NCBI RefSeq assembly: GCF_900167025.1
Contig: NZ_FUXC01000006.1
Coordinates: 62,001 to 126,000, forward strand
Length of the DNA: 64,000 bases
Direction: 5' to 3'
Source of the DNA: Treponema berlinense
Lineage (GTDB): Bacteria; Spirochaetota; Spirochaetia; Treponematales; Treponemataceae
The notes under the pieces were generated by a model. The model saw nothing but the letters and a program-made list of their open reading frames with translations, had not been told where the DNA came from and did not search any database. Shown piece by piece: positions 44,707 through 51,624 of the stretch (the stretch's first letter is position 1; the number at the start of each line of letters is the position of its first letter). A program made the position numbers and the translations under genes.

Positions 44707-46338
44707 ATGAATTATAAAATCAATTTTAACGGAACGGATTTTTTTGTAAAAAAAGGTGAATTTGTCGTAGTTTGCGGAAAATCCGGCTCAGGAAAGACAA
44801 CTTTTCTTCTTCAACTCGAAAATGAGCTTAAAAAACTTGGTCAAAAAACCGGATTTGTTTTTCAGAATTTTGATTCTCAGATTGTAACGGACAAAGTTTG
44901 GCACGAACTTTCATTCGCTCTCGAAAATACAGCGGTTCCAAGAAAAATTATGGAACGCCGTGTTGCGGAAATGGCGGCATATTTTGGAATTTCTGACTGG
45001 CTTTGCTCAAAAACCGAAAATCTTTCTGGCGGACAAAAACAACTTTTAAATCTTGCGAGCACAATGGCGTTAAACCCGGATTTTCTTTTGCTTGATGAGC
45101 CAACGAGCCAGCTTGACCCGATTGCGGCTTCAAATTTCTTAAGCACCGTAAAAAAAATCAATAGCGAGTTTGGAACGACAGTTGTAATTTGTGAACATCG
45201 GTTGGAAGAACTTTTTGAAAAAGCCGGCAGAATTTTATTTTTGGACAAAATGCGGATTTTTTTTGACGAAAAACCGCAAAACTTTTGTCAGAAAATTCTT
45301 GCCTGTCAAAAAAAAGATTTGATTGAATTTTTACCGACGGCTTCGAAAATCATTTCTCGTTTTGAAAAAAAGCCCGAAAAACTTCCGCTGAGTGTTGCCC
45401 AGGGACGCTCCTGGATTTTGGAATTTTTAGAAAAAGGCGGAAAACTTGAACCGGAAATTTTTAGCCTTTTGGAGGGCGATGAAAATTTAAAAAATGAAAA
45501 AAATCATCAATTTGACGAAAAAAACTGCCCTCAAAAATCAAAAAATCTCGTCAAAATAAAAAATTTGAGTTTTAGATACGAAAAAACTTTGCCATGGATT
45601 TTGCAGGAACTTGATTTTTGTATCGAAGAAGGAAAAATTTACGCGATTGCAGGAGCAAATGGCAGTGGAAAATCAACCCTGCTCAAAATTTTGTGCTCGC
45701 TTTTAAAAAGTTTCCGCGGAACCGTAAAAATTGAAAAAACTGCGCGCAATAAAATTTTTATGCTTCCTCAAAACGTGCGCAATGTTTTTACAAAGCAAAC
45801 TGTTCTGGAAGAACTTGAAGAATGTGGCTGGAAAAAAGACGAAAATTCTGCTTTGAACGAAAATGTTTTTTTGAGCGCGGAAAAGGAATCGAAAAAAAAT
45901 GCGTCTTTGACGGAAGATTCAATTCTTCAAAACGCAATTTTTTCGCTTAAAGAAAATTTTTTGCATCATCCTTATGATTTGTCTGGCGGAGAAATGCAAA
46001 AACTTGCGCTTGCAAAAATTCTTCTTCAAAAACCAAAAATTCTTCTCTTGGATGAGCCGACAAAAGGTTTGGACAACGCGTTCAAAAAAGAATTCAGCCT
46101 GCTCTTAAAAAATTTGGCGCGGTCTGGAATTTCAATAGTTCTTGTTTGCCACGATCTGGAATTTTGTGCGTATACCGCGGATTTTACCGGACTTATGTTT
46201 GAAGGCCGGGTTTGCGGCTTAGAAAAAACTTCGGACTTTTTTGAAAAAAATATTTTTTATACAACGGCACGCAACCGTCTTTTGCGCGGATTTGAAAATT
46301 CAACCGGCAAAAATCCTGAGACGGAGGCGGAAAAATGA
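44707..46338 (+). CDS. ECF transporter ATPase, two domains fused
   Basis: A 543-residue protein containing two ABC ATPase domains in one chain, where many ECF systems use two separate genes. Domain 1: CGKSGSGKTT, QNFDSQIVTDKVW (ECF-type Q-loop), LSGGQKQLL, FLLLDEPTSQLDP. Domain 2, from about residue 280: GANGSGKST, PQNVRNVFTKQTV, LSGGEMQKL, ILLLDEPTKGLDN. The region between (about 200-275) is a charged linker. The stop overlaps the S-component start by 4 bases. Confidence 0.88.
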   Translation: MNYKINFNGTDFFVKKGEFVVVCGKSGSGKTTFLLQLENELKKLGQKTGFVFQNFDSQIVTDKVWHELSFALENTAVPRKIMERRVAEMAAYFGISDWLCSKTENLSGGQKQLLNLASTMALNPDFLLLDEPTSQLDPIAASNFLSTVKKINSEFGTTVVICEHRLEELFEKAGRILFLDKMRIFFDEKPQNFCQKILACQKKDLIEFLPTASKIISRFEKKPEKLPLSVAQGRSWILEFLEKGGKLEPEIFSLLEGDENLKNEKNHQFDEKNCPQKSKNLVKIKNLSFRYEKTLPWILQELDFCIEEGKIYAIAGANGSGKSTLLKILCSLLKSFRGTVKIEKTARNKIFMLPQNVRNVFTKQTVLEELEECGWKKDENSALNENVFLSAEKESKKNASLTEDSILQNAIFSLKENFLHHPYDLSGGEMQKLALAKILLQKPKILLLDEPTKGLDNAFKKEFSLLLKNLARSGISIVLVCHDLEFCAYTADFTGLMFEGRVCGLEKTSDFFEKNIFYTTARNRLLRGFENSTGKNPETEAEK

Positions 46339-47012
46339 ATTTTTGGCAAAGCGGTCAGGGCGTTGTGCTCGCCTTTTTAGTTTTGATAAATCTCGGTTTT
46401 TATTTTGCTTACGAACGCACCCGTCCTTCCAGCGGAGAACTTATTCTCGTTGCGGATTTATGCGCTTTTTGCATTGCGCTCCGTTCAATTTTTAGTTTTG
46501 TTCCATATTTTAATCCAGTCATGGCAATAATCTGTCTGAGCGGAATTGCTCTTGGCAGTTTGCGCGGTTTTTTGATTGGTTCGCTTTCCGCGCTTTTGTC
46601 GAATTTTATTTTTGGGCAAGGGCCGTGGACTTTGTATCAGATGACTTCATGGGGAATTTTCGGCGCAATTTTTGGCTTGGTTCGGCACTTTCGGTTTGGG
46701 CACAACAAAACTTTTCAAAAAAACAAGGCCGTAAATTTTGGAATTTTGGATTATTGCGTTTTTTGTATTTCGTCATTTTTGGTAATTATTTTTATAACAG
46801 GACCGATTGTGGATTTGAGCAGCGTTTTTATGTTTGGAATCGACAATGTAAAGTCACTTTTTGTTATGCTTGCAGGCGGTTTTGTTTTTAACCTTGCCTT
46901 GGCTTTGAGCACTGTCGTTACGATTTTGTTTTTTTCTAAGCCATTTTTGTCCGCCTTAAACCGCGTAATTTTTCGGCTCAATGTAAATTCGCTTTTTCAT
47001 TCTCAATTTTGA
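46335..47012 (+). CDS. ECF transporter S component (substrate not known)
   Basis: A 225-residue membrane protein with about six hydrophobic segments and no other domain, in the right place and size for the substrate-binding S subunit. GIALGSLRGFLIGSLSALLSN followed by QGPWTLYQMTSWGIFGAIFG is the ECF S-type core. The substrate cannot be read from sequence. Because it converges on a cobalamin-regulated outer-membrane receptor operon, cobalamin or a precursor is a candidate. Its 3' end overlaps that of the receptor gene by 35 bases on the opposite strand. Confidence 0.75.
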   Translation: MNFWQSGQGVVLAFLVLINLGFYFAYERTRPSSGELILVADLCAFCIALRSIFSFVPYFNPVMAIICLSGIALGSLRGFLIGSLSALLSNFIFGQGPWTLYQMTSWGIFGAIFGLVRHFRFGHNKTFQKNKAVNFGILDYCVFCISSFLVIIFITGPIVDLSSVFMFGIDNVKSLFVMLAGGFVFNLALALSTVVTILFFSKPFLSALNRVIFRLNVNSLFHSQF

Positions 47013-48912
47013 TTTTGCAGCCAATCGTTAGCGAAGTTCCTGGCATTGGATAATTTTCGACCGACTGATAGCGTTCATTCAAAATATTATCCGCCTTAAA
47101 ATAGAGAAGAATTTTTTCCCAGAATTTTAAATTCAGGTTAAGGTTGAGCAGAGTGTACGGTTCAAGAAAAGTTATATTCATATTCGATTTGTAGCGTTTT
47201 CCTGTGTATTGCGCCGAGACCGAAAAGTCAAATTTTTTTAAATCGACAATTGCCTGCGCAGTTCCTGTAAAATCCGGAGTCCACATTATTCTTTTTTTGT
47301 AGGTGAGTTCGTTGGATTTGTCCAAAAGTTCGTTGTAAAGATATTCGCCGCCGGCTTTTAAAGTCAAAATTCCGTCAAAAAAAGTTTTTTGCGCGTTAAA
47401 ATCAATTCCAAAATAGAATGCGCTGTTTACATTTTGAGTAGTTCCGCCGCTCCACGTGATTTTTTTTTCGTAAAAATTTGAGAAAAACTGAACCGACGAA
47501 GGCAAAATTTTATTTTTAAGGTTGAACGTCAAATCCGCTCCCCAGCCTTGTTCTGGTTTTAAATCTGGATTTCCGTGGTAACCCGAACCTTCCCAATAAA
47601 GATCGTCCATATTCGGAAACTGAACCATTCTGTAGCCGTCGAGCAAGATTTCGATTTCTGAAAATTTAGCCGCAAATCCAATTTTTGGAATAAAAGCAAG
47701 GTTTTTTCCGCAGAATTTTATCGCAATCGGAACGGTCATTGAAAAAAAACCGTTAAAATAGAATTTTGAAGTTTCTTTTAAAACTCCAGACGGCTGAAAA
47801 TGAATTCCAGAATTTGTCGAATTTAAATGCGTAAGGTCAAACGAAACAGCCGCGCTCTGAGCAAAAATTCCGCATCTGTAAAAATCAACTGCGACAGAAC
47901 CCTTAAAATCGTTGATTTTGTGTCTGCTTGGACCATAGTCGTCCTCGTATTTTCTGTCGTTGCGCAAGTATGCGAGGTTTGAAGTCAAGTTCATTTTTCC
48001 AAAAAGGCCTGGAGTAAACGAAGAAAGCGTAAAATTTACGTTAAAGTCTTTTTGTTTTCCTTGATTTGTCGAATATTCAACGCCTGGAGTTTCTTTGTCG
48101 CCGTAGTAAACGGAAGAAGCCGCAGTAATCCTGCTTCCGTTGTGCCAGTGCGTAAAGCGAATGTCGCCATTGCCGTCTTTGACAGAAGAATTTTCGCGTT
48201 CCTTAAAAGAATTTTGAGAAGTTTTGTAAATGTAAGAATTTTTTGCAAAACCGCCTTTTGCGCTTACCGAAAGAAAAGAATTTTCCGACAAGACCGCAGA
48301 ATATGCGATTTTTTGAATTACCGTGTCGAGCGGAAAATTCTGGTTTAAAAAGGATTTTAGTGCAGTATCCGACGAAAATTGCCGTCCAAAAGCGTGTTTT
48401 TTTGTGGTAATGTAAATTGCGCCGCCAACAGAACCTTCATCTTCCGTGCCTTCCGTAAAACCGCCGCGCACAATTTCGATTTTTTCGACGTCAGCAACAT
48501 TTATCGAAGAAAAATCAAAAGTGCCGGTTTGAGCGTTGTTCATGCACAGCCCGTCAATCACAACACGAACTGTTTCGTCCGTAAAACCGCGGATCGAAGG
48601 CTTGCTTTCCAGGCCGTAAGCACCGTAATCAAGGCTCTGAATTCCAGCCTGGCGCACAACAGCAGAAAGGTCCTCGGCATGAAGCTTTTCAATGTCTTCC
48701 TTAGAAAAAACAATCCGCTGCTCAACAACTGGTGCCGAAACATAAGTAACGATTTCTGGAAGCGAAATTTCCGGTTCTGAATCAGAAACAGAGGAGGGGA
48801 AAGCCTTCCCCTGCGCGTCCACTTCGTTGGCCGCTACCCCATCTCCTAGGGGCTCCGCCCCTAAAACCCCGGTTGCAAGAAATAAAAACAGAAAACCTAC
48901 TGTTTTACGCAT
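46978..48912 (-). CDS. btuB: TonB-dependent outer-membrane receptor, likely cobalamin (BtuB-like)
   Basis: A 644-residue outer-membrane receptor. A signal peptide (residues 1 to about 19) is followed by a repeat-encoded spacer (to ~40), then EIVTYVSAPVVEQRIVFSKED and a plug domain with SKPSIRGFTDETVRVVIDG and EKIEIVRGG, then an antiparallel beta-barrel ending at GCKIKIENEKANLH. It would take up a large nutrient with TonB energy. Assignment to cobalamin rests on the riboswitch that precedes the operon, not on residues in the barrel. The start overlaps the upstream lipoprotein stop by 16 bases and has no strong ribosome site, so translation is coupled. Confidence 0.8.
   Translation of the reverse strand: MRKTVGFLFLFLATGVLGAEPLGDGVAANEVDAQGKAFPSSVSDSEPEISLPEIVTYVSAPVVEQRIVFSKEDIEKLHAEDLSAVVRQAGIQSLDYGAYGLESKPSIRGFTDETVRVVIDGLCMNNAQTGTFDFSSINVADVEKIEIVRGGFTEGTEDEGSVGGAIYITTKKHAFGRQFSSDTALKSFLNQNFPLDTVIQKIAYSAVLSENSFLSVSAKGGFAKNSYIYKTSQNSFKERENSSVKDGNGDIRFTHWHNGSRITAASSVYYGDKETPGVEYSTNQGKQKDFNVNFTLSSFTPGLFGKMNLTSNLAYLRNDRKYEDDYGPSRHKINDFKGSVAVDFYRCGIFAQSAAVSFDLTHLNSTNSGIHFQPSGVLKETSKFYFNGFFSMTVPIAIKFCGKNLAFIPKIGFAAKFSEIEILLDGYRMVQFPNMDDLYWEGSGYHGNPDLKPEQGWGADLTFNLKNKILPSSVQFFSNFYEKKITWSGGTTQNVNSAFYFGIDFNAQKTFFDGILTLKAGGEYLYNELLDKSNELTYKKRIMWTPDFTGTAQAIVDLKKFDFSVSAQYTGKRYKSNMNITFLEPYTLLNLNLNLKFWEKILLYFKADNILNERYQSVENYPMPGTSLTIGCKIKIENEKANLH
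48796..48872 (-). repeat. Interspersed repeat inside the TonB-receptor gene
   Basis: On the gene strand it reads AGGGGCGGAGCCCCTAGG, GGGGTAGCGG, then the palindrome GGGGAAGGCTTTCCCC. It encodes residues ~14-39: the end of the signal peptide and a spacer with GKAFPS. The copy inside uup shares the GGGGTAGCGG and GGGGAAG...TTCCCC parts. Confidence 0.7.
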
Positions 48913-49415
48913 TCGCTGTAAGTAGTAAAATATCCGTTATCAATAGTAAAAGTTGAAATTGCTTCTTCGAGAGTAGAAGTTGAGCTTACAGTTCCATAAG
49001 CGCCAGAAAGCGAAACTGAAGAAGCTGTTAATTCTTTAAATGCAATTGCGTACCATTTGCCGACATCTGCTGCATCTTCGTCATAAATATAAGTATAAGT
49101 AGTAGGGTCTGAATGAGTAGAGCAGTAAGCACGAGTGTATTTTATATAGATATAACCTGCAGTTTCTTCGTCATTTGTGTAAGATACTACGAGATTATTT
49201 CCTGCGTATGCGTCGCCCCAGCTTCCACCGTTAGACAAACTAGTCGATGTGATTTTGAAAATTTCACCGTAAGAACTTTGCCAAGTTCCTGTTAGTGAAT
49301 AGTTTACATATTCAGTTTCGTCTTCCTGCTGACAAGACATAAAACCAAAAGAAACAAAAAGAAGTGCGCACAAAACGGCAAGTGCACGGCCAAAAACAAA
49401 GCGTGTGCTTTTCAT
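48897..49415 (-). CDS. Lipoprotein of unknown function in the cobalamin-regulated operon
   Basis: A 172-residue protein with a lipoprotein signal ending GFMSCQQED; the Cys is the probable lipid site. The mature ~145 residues are Ser/Thr/Tyr-rich and strand-like (YSLTGTWQSSYGEIFKI, NNLVVSYTNDEETAGYIYIKY, SVSLSGAYGTVSS), with a GTW start reminiscent of small beta-barrel or lipocalin-like lipoproteins. It contains two further Cys. No family was recognised. AAGGAG precedes the ATG at 49415. As first gene after the riboswitch and coupled to the receptor, it may be a surface accessory for cobalamin capture; this is inference only. Confidence 0.7.
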   Translation of the reverse strand: MKSTRFVFGRALAVLCALLFVSFGFMSCQQEDETEYVNYSLTGTWQSSYGEIFKITSTSLSNGGSWGDAYAGNNLVVSYTNDEETAGYIYIKYTRAYCSTHSDPTTYTYIYDEDAADVGKWYAIAFKELTASSVSLSGAYGTVSSTSTLEEAISTFTIDNGYFTTYSECVKQ

Positions 49416-49469
49416 AAAAAATTCTCCTTGACTCCAGAGTGTTGCGTAGAGTCGGATTTGTAAAATCGC

Positions 49470-49600
49470 CTTAAAAAAAGACGGTAAAAAACAGGTATTC
49501 GGACTTAAAAGGCAAATACAGTTAAAAATAACTATATTAAATGCCAGTCTTACCGTTCCGCGTCGAGCCTGTGAATTGCACACAGTTCCCCTGTATTTTG
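49470..49600 (-). promoter_or_regulatory. Cobalamin riboswitch
   Basis: On the minus strand the conserved pieces appear in order: CAGGGGAACTGTGTGCAA (the GGGAA...GTG core, around 49575-49593), CGCGGAACGGTAAGACTGGC (about 49543-49562), and the 3' B12-box-like AAGTCCGAATACCTG (49506-49492). Downstream TTACCGT (49487-49481) just before a T-run could pair with ACGGTAA of the core, giving a switchable terminator. It precedes a lipoprotein and a TonB receptor, the usual target. A covariance search is needed for exact limits. Confidence 0.8.
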
Positions 49601-49607
49601 CAGAGAG

Positions 49608-49636
49608 AATTTAGCAGATTTTGAAAAAAGTGTCAG
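49608..49636 (-). promoter_or_regulatory. Promoter of the cobalamin operon
   Basis: CTGACA (49636-49631), 17 bases, TAAATT (49613-49608) with an upstream TGC. Transcription would start about 10 bases before the riboswitch core. Confidence 0.55.
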
Positions 49637-49701
49637 CAAAAACAAATAATATTGCATTTAAGGCTTTGTTTAAAATGCAAATTTTCCTGTATTTCTTCCA
49701 A

Positions 49702-49730
49702 TTGATAGTTTTGATTATATTTGATATATT
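49702..49730 (+). promoter_or_regulatory. Promoter of the KDG kinase gene
   Basis: TTGATA (49702-49707), 17 bases, TATATT (49725-49730). It is divergent from the cobalamin operon promoter; together with the riboswitch this accounts for the 371 bases between the two genes. Confidence 0.6.
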
Positions 49731-49786
49731 TTATATCTAAAATTAGCGGTTTTAATCCGTAAAAATATTTTTTAGGAGACACACAG

Positions 49787-50812
49787 ATGGCAAAAGTAGT
49801 AACTTTTGGTGAATTGATGCTTCGCATCCAGCCTGCTGACTATTATCGTTTCGTTCAGGTTGACTCAATGACAACAACTTTCGGCGGTGGAGAAGCTAAC
49901 GTAGCAGTTTCTTTGGCAAACTACGGTGATGACGCTTACTTTGTAACAAAACTTCCTACACACGAAATTGGACAGGCTGCTGTAAACTCACTTCGCAAAT
50001 ACGGAGTTCACACAGAATATATCGTTCGCGGTGGTCCACGTGTTGGTATCTACTACAACGAAAAAGGTGCTTCTCAGCGCGGTTCAAAATGTGTTTACGA
50101 CCGTGCAGGCTCTTCAATTCAGCTTGCTAAACCAGAAGAATTCGACTGGAACAAAATCCTCGAAGGCGCTTCATGGTTCCATATTACAGGTATTACTCCA
50201 GCTCTCGGACCAAACATGGTTAAGGCTTGTATCGAAGGCTGCAAAGTAGCTCACGAAAAAGGAATCACAACTTCTTGTGACCTTAACTACCGCGGCAAGC
50301 TTTGGACAAAAGACGAAGCTCGTGCTGCTATGACAGAAATCTGTAAGTACGTTGATGTTTGTATTTCTAACGAAGACGATGCAAACGATGTATTCGGAAT
50401 CAAATCTGAAGGTACAGATACAACTAAGGGCGAATTGAACAACGAAGGTTATCTCTCAGTTGCTCGTCAGCTCAAAGAAAAATTCAACTTCAAAAAAGTT
50501 GCAATCACTCTCCGCACTTCTATCAACGCTAACCGCAACTTGTGGCAGGCTCTTCTCTATGTTGATGACAAAGACTACGCTTTCTCTAAGCAGTACGACA
50601 TGAACATCGTTGACCGTGTTGGTGGCGGTGACTCATTCGGTGGCGGTCTTATCCACTCACAGCTCAAAGGAATGAACACTCAGGATTCTATCAACTGGGC
50701 AGTTGCAGCTTCTTGTCTTAAACACTCAATCATCGGAGACTACAACATGGTTTCTGAAGACGAAGTTAACAAACTCGCAGGCGGTGACGGATCTGGTCGT
50801 ATCCAGCGCTAG
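49787..50812 (+). CDS. kdgK: 2-keto-3-deoxygluconate kinase-like sugar kinase (PfkB family)
   Basis: A 341-residue PfkB-family kinase. The N-terminal GELMLRIQP and FGGGEANVAVSLANYG form the sugar-binding start, and VDRVGGGDSFGGGLI is the C-terminal signature with the catalytic Asp (GGGDSF). The match is to KDG kinases, which phosphorylate 2-keto-3-deoxygluconate from pectin or uronate breakdown, consistent with the pectin genes at 24-29 kb. Codon use is strongly biased (TTC, AAC, CTC, CGC frequent), unlike neighbours, suggesting high expression. It has its own promoter and terminator. Another 2-keto sugar is possible. Confidence 0.8.
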   Translation: MAKVVTFGELMLRIQPADYYRFVQVDSMTTTFGGGEANVAVSLANYGDDAYFVTKLPTHEIGQAAVNSLRKYGVHTEYIVRGGPRVGIYYNEKGASQRGSKCVYDRAGSSIQLAKPEEFDWNKILEGASWFHITGITPALGPNMVKACIEGCKVAHEKGITTSCDLNYRGKLWTKDEARAAMTEICKYVDVCISNEDDANDVFGIKSEGTDTTKGELNNEGYLSVARQLKEKFNFKKVAITLRTSINANRNLWQALLYVDDKDYAFSKQYDMNIVDRVGGGDSFGGGLIHSQLKGMNTQDSINWAVAASCLKHSIIGDYNMVSEDEVNKLAGGDGSGRIQR

Positions 50813-50873
50813 TTTTTTCTAAAAAGGTGGTTGCAGGGCTGCTTGATTTTGTGGTCTTGTTTTCTGTCAAAGG

Positions 50874-50908
50874 GGCGGTTTTTCGGTTTTGGAAGATCGC
50901 CTTTTTTT
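50874..50908 (+). terminator. Terminator of the KDG kinase gene
   Basis: GGCGGTTTTTC (50874-50884) pairs with GGAAGATCGCC (50891-50901) with a few G-T pairs, followed by seven Ts. The rest of the 364-base gap up to the DUF3015 gene is AT-rich and contains only the next promoter. Confidence 0.65.
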
Positions 50909-51074
50909 GTTTCCTGATATTTGTGGGATTTTTTTCCTCTGATATTGAGAAATCAGGAAAGAAAAATTCAGGTTTCAGTTTTTTTTTAGTTTTTTGAACT
51001 AAAATCTAAATAAATATTTAATAAAAAGTTAAAAAAAAGTACTTCAAAAAGAATCGTTTTTACAATAAATTTTT

Positions 51075-51103
51075 TTGAAGGAAATTCAGGTTTCTGGTAA
51101 ACT
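51075..51103 (+). promoter_or_regulatory. Promoter of the DUF3015 gene
   Basis: TTGAAG (51075-51080), 17 bases, TAAACT (51098-51103). Confidence 0.55.
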
Positions 51104-51176
51104 TAAGGTTAGGCTGGTGCCTGTATGCTTTTTTTCGGAGTTTGTTTTCAGTAAAAAACAAGTAGGAGGTTTTATT

Positions 51177-51623
51177 ATGTTGAGAAAAAAGATTGCTGTT
51201 TTGGTTGCTGCCGTAATGCTGACATTCTCTTCTTCTTCAGTATTTGCAACGAGCGTTGGTCCTGGTCTTGGTTGCCTTCTCTTTGGAGAAAAATCTGGAG
51301 CAGGTTGGGATATCGTTGCTACATTCCTTAACGGAATTATGTTTAACCAGTATTTCGCAATCACTTTCGGAACTTCTGGATACAAAAACGGTCTTCTTAG
51401 CATGACAGAAACTAATCAGTTTGTTGCTGACAACATGGACGCTCTTGCAGCAGACATTGCTAAGGGTGAAGGTGAATACATCGACACTCTTTCAACTATG
51501 CTCAACGTTTCTGATTCTGTTGCTTTTAAGGCTACTCTTCAGGACAACTTTGATGAAATCTTTACTTCTGCAGACGTTTCTGCTGAAGAAGTTGCCAGCA
51601 AGATTTATTCTTTTGTAAGCTAA
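51177..51623 (+). CDS. DUF3015 family exported protein
   Basis: A 148-residue protein with a signal peptide (residues 1 to about 24, ending VFATS). The mature part contains GPGLGCLLFGEKSGAGWDI and FAITFGTSGYKNG, the glycine-rich hallmark of DUF3015. It is predicted to be periplasmic or outer-membrane associated; function unknown. A strong AGGAGG precedes the ATG at 51177. A DUF4105 gene starts one base after the stop, an association seen in other bacteria. Bases use frequent codons, so it may be abundant. Confidence 0.8.
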   Translation: MLRKKIAVLVAAVMLTFSSSSVFATSVGPGLGCLLFGEKSGAGWDIVATFLNGIMFNQYFAITFGTSGYKNGLLSMTETNQFVADNMDALAADIAKGEGEYIDTLSTMLNVSDSVAFKATLQDNFDEIFTSADVSAEEVASKIYSFVS

Positions 51624-51624
51624 G

